44,775 nt of DNA from a virus. The stretch covers positions 1 to 44,775 of IMG/VR virus record IMGVR_UViG_3300048759_000165; one strand, given 5' to 3'. The translations under genes and the position numbers were made by a program. Positions within the stretch are counted from its first letter, which is position 1. The number at the start of each line of letters is the position of its first letter. Positions 34,573 to 42,967 of the stretch are shown piece by piece. The notes beneath the pieces are model-generated. The model was not told the DNA's origin. It made no database searches and saw nothing but the letters and a program-made list of their open reading frames with translations.

Positions 34573-36750
34573 ATGCCAACAGTAACAGAACAAATTAAAG
34601 TAACAGTAACCGGAGCTAATCCAAATACTTATACATATTCTTTACCTGTGGATGTAACTACTGGATCTGGTGGTCCTCTAAGTATTACATTAACCGGCGT
34701 AAACCCAGGTCTGGACACAATTACGGCATCTATGGCATCTCACGGATATACATCAAATCCGGTAGAAGTAGCATGGCAACAAACAAACGGAACAGTGGCG
34801 GTAGGTCCTATTTCCATAACTACTTACTCTTGTCCTAATGGATTTGTGGGTTATCCTGGTTTGACCGGTATTCTAGGGGGTCCTGTGATAGGTAATTCCC
34901 TAGTTCTTAACCAAGAAAATGAAAACTGGCCGATTTCAGGATTTAATGACACTTTGGTACCTTGGGGCGCTTCGCATCCTACTCCTGATGGAGGTGGGTA
35001 TAAATTAAATCCAATGATCGTCGTAGAGCAAACATCATCGGGTGCTTACGCTAGTTATTTGGCAATACCTGGAACCGGTGGGAGTTTCACTTTAGATATG
35101 ACGGGTAGCTTCGTGGTTAGTACCCCAGGAACTTACACTTTCTTTGTGGCTTTTGTGAACAGTGGCAACTACGGGGTATACATTGGAGGCGGGGCTACGG
35201 TAAGTTCCGCAACTAATGTTATTGGTCCCAACCCTTTTCCTTCTGTTGGACCTGTTAGTGGATTTCCTCTAGCTAGTCAAGTAAGTACAAACCTGGGTAC
35301 TTATCCTCCATACAGCTATATATATGTAAATTTTCCAGCGCCCGGGGTCTATCCATTCGAGGCAATTTATGTGCAAAGAACTTCAATTGATCCGGGGGGG
35401 TCTTCAAACGGAGCTTTTCAAATAGTTTATTTAGCTGGTACGCAACCAGATAATAATACCAATGTTGGATACCAGTCATATCCAGTTTCCCTAATATCAA
35501 CACCGCCGAATAGCAATCCCGGCACGGCACAGTTAGTGTTAACACCAACTGGTAGTGTAGCCCTGCAAGGAACATCTGATACACTCACTCTTGTAGTTCA
35601 AAACGTAATTTATACATCTTTTCCTTATTGTCCAATTTTCGAAGGAGTAAAGGGGTCTCTGTATGTGTCAAATGGGGTTAGTTCCGTTAACCCGAATTAT
35701 TTTATCTATCCCACATACAACGGGAACAGCGTCAGCTTGACCGCCGCCGCTACACAAGGGGTTATAAATCTACAAGGAAATAACACATCATGGCAGGGTC
35801 GTTTAAGTCTTGCAGCCGATCCATCAAACAATTGGTTTGACTTAAATTACGGGGGTCAAAGTTTTGATTCCGGCGTAGCAAATACTCAACTTACAGTATA
35901 TGCTGATGATGTGGCATGGTATAATGCAGCAAATAAATCCTTCGATTCCTACGCGCCTCACTACCATGGGTACAACGGGGCGATTAGTTTTGGATTAGAA
36001 GTAGACTACATGGTTAATCCGGGTTTGAATTCTCCTCCGGTTACATCATCTACGACATCTTTTTGGAGTTCAAGTTTCCCTCTAGGGTGTACAATCACTC
36101 TTAGTAAGCCCTTTTCACCTCAACAACAGGGAACTTTAGGGGACACGGGGAATTCTATTAGCTCGTCTATCACAGCCTCTGGAGGTGTGGTAATAACATC
36201 GACTAAACCAAATATTAACAGCTCTGGGTTTTTGACAGGTTGGACTCTTTATTTGCAGACCCCTCTTACTACCACAAACATTAATTTCAACATCATCGTT
36301 AATATTAGTGGTACGCTTACTTATTTGAATGGCACAAATTTTACTACGAAAGTTCTAACCTATGTTAATAACTACGCCATTCCATGCCTAGTTGTTGGCA
36401 GTCAATATCAAGCGCCAGTGTCTTACAGCTTTAGTACTACACCAGCATCTGGAAATGTTGCTGGCACATTTCAGTTATCAGCAACGGTGTATACAACAGA
36501 CACGGGATCAGTGACTTTGAACTTTTTTAGGCAACCTTATCTTGGTGGAACATCTACTATATTGGGTGCTGGTATTTTAGGTACTCCGTATACAGGTACC
36601 GTGGGAGGTAAGACTGTATACTATAAACCCTTTACTCTGACTGTTACTATACCAACCGGGTTAGGGGATATGCTTATGGGATATATAGCAACTGATACTC
36701 TTAGTACCTTGTTTACCACTTATTACAGTTCCACGGAGTATAGTAGCTAA
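34573..36750 (+). CDS. Fibre or adhesin protein with PA14-like domain
   Basis: This 725-residue protein is beta-rich throughout. The first 90 residues look like an Ig-like attachment domain. Around residues 157-290 the sequence resembles PA14/GLEYA-type carbohydrate-binding beta-barrels: GSFVVSTPGTYTFFVAF, then YGVYIGGGATV, and after an insertion FPAPGVYPFEAIYVQ. The remainder contains Asn/Thr-rich strands without recognised motifs. AGGA lies seven bases before the ATG, five bases after the giant fibre gene. Its stop overlaps the next ATG by one base. A sugar-binding virion protein is the best guess; the PA14 assignment rests on pattern only. Confidence 0.55.
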   Translation: MPTVTEQIKVTVTGANPNTYTYSLPVDVTTGSGGPLSITLTGVNPGLDTITASMASHGYTSNPVEVAWQQTNGTVAVGPISITTYSCPNGFVGYPGLTGILGGPVIGNSLVLNQENENWPISGFNDTLVPWGASHPTPDGGGYKLNPMIVVEQTSSGAYASYLAIPGTGGSFTLDMTGSFVVSTPGTYTFFVAFVNSGNYGVYIGGGATVSSATNVIGPNPFPSVGPVSGFPLASQVSTNLGTYPPYSYIYVNFPAPGVYPFEAIYVQRTSIDPGGSSNGAFQIVYLAGTQPDNNTNVGYQSYPVSLISTPPNSNPGTAQLVLTPTGSVALQGTSDTLTLVVQNVIYTSFPYCPIFEGVKGSLYVSNGVSSVNPNYFIYPTYNGNSVSLTAAATQGVINLQGNNTSWQGRLSLAADPSNNWFDLNYGGQSFDSGVANTQLTVYADDVAWYNAANKSFDSYAPHYHGYNGAISFGLEVDYMVNPGLNSPPVTSSTTSFWSSSFPLGCTITLSKPFSPQQQGTLGDTGNSISSSITASGGVVITSTKPNINSSGFLTGWTLYLQTPLTTTNINFNIIVNISGTLTYLNGTNFTTKVLTYVNNYAIPCLVVGSQYQAPVSYSFSTTPASGNVAGTFQLSATVYTTDTGSVTLNFFRQPYLGGTSTILGAGILGTPYTGTVGGKTVYYKPFTLTVTIPTGLGDMLMGYIATDTLSTLFTTYYSSTEYSS

Positions 36751-37418
36751 TGGCAGACAATCTTGTTTACGGATACGCGGGACCACCATTCAATTTTTTG
36801 GGGCATTTCAGTGCAACGCAATGGAAGGCTTTTCAGAGCTACGTTAACGCTCGCACTAAAAATTTCCCAGCGATTCAACAACATTATCAAATTCGTGCCG
36901 CCCAACTGCGGAAGACCGCTGGTTTACTTGAAAAATTCTACGCCACAGTAAATGACATCCCACTTAACCCAACTTTCAATAAATTGGTTTGGAAACCAGG
37001 ACCTCAAGGACACTTTTACTACCCATTTCGGGATGATCATCTACCCATGGTCGCTATGTCCCAAATAAAATCGTATATGAGAGAACAATTTCAACGAATG
37101 GATGAAAGTGTATTTTCAATGAATCAGCTTCGCAATATCATTGAGAAAACAGAAGATAAAGCTCAAATTGCTAACATAGCTACTACTGATACTACCAGGG
37201 ATATAGCTTCATTAATTACTCAAATCAACAGTTATTTTAAGCAACCTCGCTTTGAGACTGTACTTGTAGACGATGTTTCAAATGTTTATCCAGCCGGGAC
37301 GAGTAATCCTCGTTATAGCTGGCATAATTTAAACCCTCGTACACAATGGGAGATTGAACAAGTAGCAAATCCAGCGGGTACAGGAGCGTCTGTAAATATG
37401 CAGGATTTAGGGACATAA
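36750..37418 (+). CDS. Hypothetical baseplate-associated protein
   Basis: This 222-residue soluble protein is unlike its beta-rich neighbours. Residues 20-160 are mainly helical with many Gln and aromatic residues (ATQWKAFQSYVNAR, HYQIRAAQLRKTAGLLEKFY). The C-terminal 60 residues are extended and polar. I do not recognise the family. It overlaps the upstream gene by one base and is followed after one base by the gp25/W-like gene, so it is probably a baseplate wedge component or its assembly partner. GGAG lies eleven bases before the ATG. Confidence 0.6.
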   Translation: MADNLVYGYAGPPFNFLGHFSATQWKAFQSYVNARTKNFPAIQQHYQIRAAQLRKTAGLLEKFYATVNDIPLNPTFNKLVWKPGPQGHFYYPFRDDHLPMVAMSQIKSYMREQFQRMDESVFSMNQLRNIIEKTEDKAQIANIATTDTTRDIASLITQINSYFKQPRFETVLVDDVSNVYPAGTSNPRYSWHNLNPRTQWEIEQVANPAGTGASVNMQDLGT

Positions 37419-37419
37419 A

Positions 37420-38214
37420 ATGGGTACATATGATTACAATGTATTGACTAGCGACCCAATGTCTAAAGCTCCCATTGGAGCATGTAACCACGTTATCTCC
37501 TTTGAGCGGATGGTAGTAAATCAAAACGATTTCCGTACTTTGAACTACGCTGGAAACACCACTCTCAATATGAGAGGTCCAATTAACGGAAGTACGAATG
37601 TGCAAATTTGGATTAGTGGAGAAGAGATTTTCTCCGATGATCCCGTTTACGGCTGGCAAGTTGTAATAGACCCAAATCGGATAGATACTTCAATACCGGC
37701 GGGTATTTTTTACAAAATAGTATTTAATCAATCGGTCAGATTAGTAATCCCACTAATTGAGGTATCTTATATTACTATACAAGGGTTCTGCTTAAAGTGC
37801 AGCGCTACGGGGTATGTGAATGATTTAAAACCATCTACTTCAGGTAATTTTTTACATGTTTCTGGAGCTAGTAAGTTAGTGCAAAAATCATTTAAATGGA
37901 TTCTTGCATCAATGTGTCCCTTTTACCCTACTTTTATATGTCAGATTAAAAATTATCTAGGGAGAAAACTAGGGGCTCAAATTACAGATACCGATATTCA
38001 AACAGAAGTAGTGAATACTCTTAGTACGATGCAACAAGTTCAACAAGCGCAGGGAACAGTACAAAGTCTTGACCCACGGGAGATTCTAAAAGATATCATA
38101 AATGTAGTCGCTATTATTAGCCCAACTGATCCGACCACAATTTTACTGACAATTACGGTATCTAATTATAGTGGGCAGACGGTACCAATGAATTTTGAAT
38201 TACCAATGAATTAA
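37420..38214 (+). CDS. Baseplate wedge protein, gp25/gpW-like
   Basis: This 264-residue protein probably forms part of the wedge that binds the sheath. Residues about 118-190 contain GFCLKCSATGYVNDL, a two-Cys segment, then a helical core ending IKNYLGRKLGAQITD. The C-terminus (about 218-260) has DPREILKDIINV and a strand pair ending MNFELPMN, similar to the C-terminal layout of gp25-like proteins. The extra N-terminal domain (1-115) is beta-rich. The strongest support is order: the next two genes are J-like and I-like, exactly the W-J-I order of P2-type baseplates. AGGG lies seven bases before the ATG. The family call by motif alone would be weak. Confidence 0.55.
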   Translation: MGTYDYNVLTSDPMSKAPIGACNHVISFERMVVNQNDFRTLNYAGNTTLNMRGPINGSTNVQIWISGEEIFSDDPVYGWQVVIDPNRIDTSIPAGIFYKIVFNQSVRLVIPLIEVSYITIQGFCLKCSATGYVNDLKPSTSGNFLHVSGASKLVQKSFKWILASMCPFYPTFICQIKNYLGRKLGAQITDTDIQTEVVNTLSTMQQVQQAQGTVQSLDPREILKDIINVVAIISPTDPTTILLTITVSNYSGQTVPMNFELPMN

Positions 38215-38218
38215 ATAT

Positions 38219-41200
38219 ATGTCATCACCAGCCACAACATTATCGCCGTTTATATTGGTCACCCCAGTTCTTCCTCCGGGTACAACGGTATTGTCTACGG
38301 ATTCTTCGGTATTGCCGTTCATTATTAACGCTAGTTTAGATACAACGAGAATAGAAATAGGCATCTACAATACCGTTTATGGGGTTGATACTTACACTAC
38401 AAACACCAATCAAAATCAGTTTACCTTAAGTGTACCTTTAATTCTTACGACAGCAAATACTAATGTACAGATAATTGGGCGTAATTATGATCCCACACAA
38501 TTTCCTAACGGCTGGCTCGCTAGTACATCCGTAGCTCCAAATTTTGATTTTGCTGACCCCAACGGAAATGTTCAAGTGGTGTTGGGTACTTTAGTAAATA
38601 ATCCTTTATCTTTAAATATCACATCTGGCACTACGGGAATCGTTCAACCATCATGGAATACCGCTATTCCAGCTAATATCACATATGTGAGCCTAGCTTA
38701 TGGAACTTCAGTAATAGCTACACTCACAGCCGCTAATAATTTTGTAGCGGGACAATATGTTTACCTTACACGATTGACCAACGCTTCATTTTTGAACGGG
38801 CAACTGGTGGTAGTTTTACCGGGAGTAACACCTACTCAATTTCAAGTAGCTGTAATTAATACCCCTCTAACCTATTTGGCTCAACCGGATACGGGTTATG
38901 CCCAATCCATTACCCTAGATAATGGGGTTGTATGGACAAACATAGGGCCTATAGCTGTCACCCCCATTGTTAAATTTTCATTACTGGCGTATCAAAGTAA
39001 TTTATCTATGGCGATTTCCCCGCCCTCTGGTATTACCGCTAGTAAAAATCAATCAGAGTGTTTAATACAGTGGGTTACTCCAAATTATCCGGGCTTCATC
39101 GGGGTCAGAGTGATGCTGTCTACTGATCCAGCTGGAATCAATCCCCCATACACTCAGTTTGGGGATTTAGTTTCAAACATCAGCAGCACCGCACCTACAA
39201 TTATTGATACTGAAACCACCAGTGCAACCAATGTGTCTGAAGTTATTATTACCGGCATTGGTATTTTTAACAATGTCTTGACGGTACAAGCACAAAATAC
39301 ATTCACCCCGGGTACAGTGGTTCAGTTTTCTAATATAGCCAACGCAGATTTTCTTGATAATGAAACGGTCACTATATTGACGACCACACCGTCTCAATTC
39401 ACAGCTAGTTATACATCTTTGAATTATCCTAACCCTACCACTTCATCCCTCTTTATTGCAGCAGATACAGGACAGGCTACAAGTATCGTATCCACAAACA
39501 TTGTTACAAATACAAGCACAGTAATGGAGACAAATTATAGCAGTGTAGAGATTCCGTATACAACTATTAACAATTCCATATTTTATGCTCTGTTTTCCAC
39601 GATAATTCAAGACCCAGGAACAAATACAATGTACGAGTCTGTGCAAAACGGACCTTTAACCTGCGGCTTTGTAAACCTACAACTGGCTAATCCTACAGAT
39701 TTTCCCGTTCTACAACGCAAAGAAGACATTGCCGGTAGATTGATTACTCAAATTACTCGGCAACTTCCGAATTTGGATTTGTCACCCCGTTCAGAAATCC
39801 GTGATATGTTTATCGATCCTTTTTCGATTGAGCTAGCAAGTATGTCTGTGCGTGAATGGTTCGCCAGGGTTTCAGAATCTATCTCCGCTATTTCTCAAGT
39901 TGATAATGTTAGTGGAAACGGCGTATCCGACCCATTTCAATCATCACCATATAAACAACAAATCGCTAGGGCTTTTGGTTTATCCGCAATAAGCACTCAA
40001 ACCCTTATCAATCAGCAGTTTGATTTATTGGGTGGGCAGGCTGGGTTAACTCGTTTGGGGGCTTCTACAGCTACCGGAGTTGCTACATTCTACGCCTATC
40101 AGCAACCGCAGTCCAGCATTACGATTCCCGAAGGGGCAGTGATCGCCACATCTCCGGATTCTAACACTGCCGCGGTGAGTTTCACTACTCTAGGGCAAGG
40201 GGTTATTAATTTATCTAATCTATCCGCGTTCTACAACTCCCAATCTGGCTGGTGGGGAGTAAGCGTACCCATACAATGTACGCAACCAGGTTCAATCGGC
40301 AATGTAGGCGCTGGTACAATTACTCAAACAGTCACAGGTGTTCAGGCTGGGGTGAGTGTTACTAATTTAACCGCCGCACAATACGGAACAGACCAAGAAA
40401 CCAATGCTGCATTTGCTGCTAGAATTCAAGCTCGTTTGGTAACTGGAATTGATAATAGCTCACGAAATGGGTATTTGGTCAATGCTTTAAGCACTCCCGG
40501 TATCATTGGGGCTCAAATTGTGGCAGCTGGTGATTTGGACATGCTCAGAGACTGGGATCCTACTCGACAAAAGCATGTCTTTGGCTGCGTGGATATTTAT
40601 GTGCGAGGTACTACATACTCAGAGCAAAATGAGTTTGTCCCATTTCAGTACGCCAACAACGGAACGTACGGCATCTATAATACCTATTCTTCACTCGTTT
40701 ACCAAGCGGGGACACTTCAGTTTCAAATTCAAGGTTATAATACTTTGGCGTATCCTCCATACGATGGTGTGGAACTACTGGTATCTCGTTCATCTACTCA
40801 GAGTTTTTATCTGTCATTAGATAGAGCCCAATTCGTGAATAACACTGTTATTCTAAACCCCAATGATATAGCATATCAATATGCAGGTAACTCAATTACA
40901 TATGCTAAGGTTGCGCTGAATATTAATAATGTTCCAGCCACAAATCAAGCCGCCTTAGCAGCTATCTCTGGTGCTTTGGTTAATACTTACACTTTTCAGT
41001 TGTTATTCCGTGAAAAATCAACTTTTATCCATGCTCCTGCGTTACAGCCTATAATTCAAGTGAATTCTATTACAGGGGAACCTACTCCTACTGGCACAGG
41101 CGTGGTTAATTCGAATATTGTGAGTTTGATTCATACATCAGATTTTTTACTCAACGGTGGATCAAACAACGCTGGGGATCTGGTTGAAGTAGCAATACAA

Positions 41201-42967
41201 AGTCAACCTATTACAAATGTTATTACAGCCAGCACTATGAATCCGGTGTTGATTGACACCGCGATGGATGTCCCCCTGAATAATAATGGAAATCCTTTGA
41301 ATGTTTTATCTGTTCTTAGTCAGGATATGTCAACTTCTTATATTTATGGAACAGACTACACTATCGTTCCCTACGGTCCTTATCATCAGTATGGTTTGCA
41401 AGTTCTTACTTCTACTGTCGTAGTCACGGGAGTGAATATAAGTAATAATGTGATTACAGTCATAGCAAATAATGAGTTTGGTATAGGATCTTCTGTAACA
41501 TTAAACGGGTTTACAAACTCATCTTTCTTGAACGGCCAAGTTCTTACAATCGCCACAGCAACGTCTTCATTTTTTACAGCTACCTTTACTTATCCCAGCT
41601 ATGTCGGTATAGATAGCGGTACAGCGATGGGCAGCGCCATTCAAAATAATCAACAGGTATCTGTAACATATAACAAATTTGTCTTATATGAACGCCTGAA
41701 CTTTGTAAGCGAAGAAACTCAGATACTTACCGGGTCTCTTCCTACTATGTTGGATAACGATGGTTTTGTATATAATGTATGGTTGCCTCAGAGTTACACA
41801 ACTGGGATACCTACTTTTCCCGTTACTCAGCTTGGGTATTCTTTGCTACTTGATGGATGGGACGGGCAGTATAACACTATAGACGGTGGTTTGGATACAG
41901 GGGGTTCTTTAACTTTTGATCCATCTGGTCTAGTGGGTAATCAAGTTCCTTATGCCTCTAGATATATCAAGGTGACATATAATAATGGAATTTTAGATGT
42001 AGTGATGCAAGAAGGTTTAGATTTTACTTTAACCGTCGATCCTACAACAAAGGCAGCAACCATTACTCGTATTCTTACTGGTAAGATACCTGACGGCGCT
42101 ACAGTTAATGTATCGTATTTTACCTTGGAAACTTTTACATTTTCTACCCAGTATCCATCTTTTGTACAAGTTTTAGCAACCGCCATCGCTCAAACTCAGT
42201 CTGCTTGTGCAGACGTAGCGATTAAAGCTATGGTAAGTAACCCTATTGATATTACACTTACAGTTACCCTTAACGCCAGCACATCTCCAGCAACTGTGGA
42301 TCCTATTATTCGTACAGTCATTGATATTGTGCTAGATAACGCCGTAGGTACATTATATCAATCTGAGTTGATTACACAAATCCAGTCGATTACCGGAGTG
42401 CAAAATATTGAAATACCTCTTTTGAGATGCGCTAAATCTGATGGCAGTTATGATATCGGGGTTGTAATTCCCACAGGCACGAAATGGATTCCACTTTCAT
42501 CTGACTCAGCTTTCGCCGGTATTAGTACCCCAAAAAATAGTTGGATTACAGCGGACCCCGTGCTGCCGGATACTACGATTCCATCTGGAGGGGCGGTGGA
42601 TGCTATTGTAGATTTTCTTTATCAAGGACAGGCTTTTCAAAGAGCTTTATCTATTCAAAATTTTCTAACCAATCCTGTGACAGTTCAAAATATCGCTGTT
42701 CCTCCAGGTGCTACTTATGATACTCCCGGCTCATTTTATATCATAGGGCAGAATGATGAGATTAGTTCCACGGTGTCTTTACCCAATTCTTATTCTCAAA
42801 GAATTATCGCTACAGTCCCTGAAAATATTTTGAATCCGTCTTATTATAGTTACTTCTGTACTTATCAAGTTTATAATGAAGGGGGTGCGTCCGATGTAAC
42901 TGTATCGCCCACAGAATATCTATCCCCCGGGACTGTTACGATCGCATATCAAATAGCGGGGCAATAA
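38219..42967 (+). CDS. Baseplate J-like wedge protein, greatly enlarged
   Basis: This 1,582-residue protein belongs to the gpJ/gp6-like wedge family. The J core begins near residue 487 (RKEDIAGRLITQI, then SEIRDMFIDPFSIELA), and includes GSIGNVGAGTITQ near 695 and GTDQETNAAFAARIQARL near 720-740, which are family signatures. Typical J proteins are a few hundred residues. Here about 480 extra N-terminal residues contain an FN3-like stretch and two type B modules (155-229 and 341-420), and a third type B module (1067-1138) lies in the second half. The C-terminal 150 residues are beta-rich. It follows the W-like gene and overlaps the I-like gene by one base. No ribosome-binding site is evident, suggesting coupling. 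Confidence 0.8.
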   Translation: MSSPATTLSPFILVTPVLPPGTTVLSTDSSVLPFIINASLDTTRIEIGIYNTVYGVDTYTTNTNQNQFTLSVPLILTTANTNVQIIGRNYDPTQFPNGWLASTSVAPNFDFADPNGNVQVVLGTLVNNPLSLNITSGTTGIVQPSWNTAIPANITYVSLAYGTSVIATLTAANNFVAGQYVYLTRLTNASFLNGQLVVVLPGVTPTQFQVAVINTPLTYLAQPDTGYAQSITLDNGVVWTNIGPIAVTPIVKFSLLAYQSNLSMAISPPSGITASKNQSECLIQWVTPNYPGFIGVRVMLSTDPAGINPPYTQFGDLVSNISSTAPTIIDTETTSATNVSEVIITGIGIFNNVLTVQAQNTFTPGTVVQFSNIANADFLDNETVTILTTTPSQFTASYTSLNYPNPTTSSLFIAADTGQATSIVSTNIVTNTSTVMETNYSSVEIPYTTINNSIFYALFSTIIQDPGTNTMYESVQNGPLTCGFVNLQLANPTDFPVLQRKEDIAGRLITQITRQLPNLDLSPRSEIRDMFIDPFSIELASMSVREWFARVSESISAISQVDNVSGNGVSDPFQSSPYKQQIARAFGLSAISTQTLINQQFDLLGGQAGLTRLGASTATGVATFYAYQQPQSSITIPEGAVIATSPDSNTAAVSFTTLGQGVINLSNLSAFYNSQSGWWGVSVPIQCTQPGSIGNVGAGTITQTVTGVQAGVSVTNLTAAQYGTDQETNAAFAARIQARLVTGIDNSSRNGYLVNALSTPGIIGAQIVAAGDLDMLRDWDPTRQKHVFGCVDIYVRGTTYSEQNEFVPFQYANNGTYGIYNTYSSLVYQAGTLQFQIQGYNTLAYPPYDGVELLVSRSSTQSFYLSLDRAQFVNNTVILNPNDIAYQYAGNSITYAKVALNINNVPATNQAALAAISGALVNTYTFQLLFREKSTFIHAPALQPIIQVNSITGEPTPTGTGVVNSNIVSLIHTSDFLLNGGSNNAGDLVEVAIQSQPITNVITASTMNPVLIDTAMDVPLNNNGNPLNVLSVLSQDMSTSYIYGTDYTIVPYGPYHQYGLQVLTSTVVVTGVNISNNVITVIANNEFGIGSSVTLNGFTNSSFLNGQVLTIATATSSFFTATFTYPSYVGIDSGTAMGSAIQNNQQVSVTYNKFVLYERLNFVSEETQILTGSLPTMLDNDGFVYNVWLPQSYTTGIPTFPVTQLGYSLLLDGWDGQYNTIDGGLDTGGSLTFDPSGLVGNQVPYASRYIKVTYNNGILDVVMQEGLDFTLTVDPTTKAATITRILTGKIPDGATVNVSYFTLETFTFSTQYPSFVQVLATAIAQTQSACADVAIKAMVSNPIDITLTVTLNASTSPATVDPIIRTVIDIVLDNAVGTLYQSELITQIQSITGVQNIEIPLLRCAKSDGSYDIGVVIPTGTKWIPLSSDSAFAGISTPKNSWITADPVLPDTTIPSGGAVDAIVDFLYQGQAFQRALSIQNFLTNPVTVQNIAVPPGATYDTPGSFYIIGQNDEISSTVSLPNSYSQRIIATVPENILNPSYYSYFCTYQVYNEGGASDVTVSPTEYLSPGTVTIAYQIAGQ
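38681..38905 (+). repeat. Beta module type B, copy 3
   Basis: TLTAANNFVAGQYVYL, then NASFLNGQLVVV, FQVAV and DTGYAQ. It is in the N-terminal extension of the J-like protein. Confidence 0.8.
39239..39478 (+). repeat. Beta module type B, copy 4
   Basis: LTVQAQNTFTPGTVVQF, then NADFLDNETVTIL, FTASYTS and DTGQA. It is the second copy in the N-terminal extension of the J-like protein. Confidence 0.8.
41417..41632 (+). repeat. Beta module type B, copy 5
   Basis: VITVIANNEFGIGSSVTL, then NSSFLNGQVLTIA, FFTATFTYPSY and DSGTA. It lies C-terminal to the J core. Confidence 0.8.

Noticed and set aside
17611-36750. A diversity-generating retroelement acting on the fibre genes.
   Set aside because: No reverse transcriptase, template repeat or adenine-biased variable repeat pair is visible.
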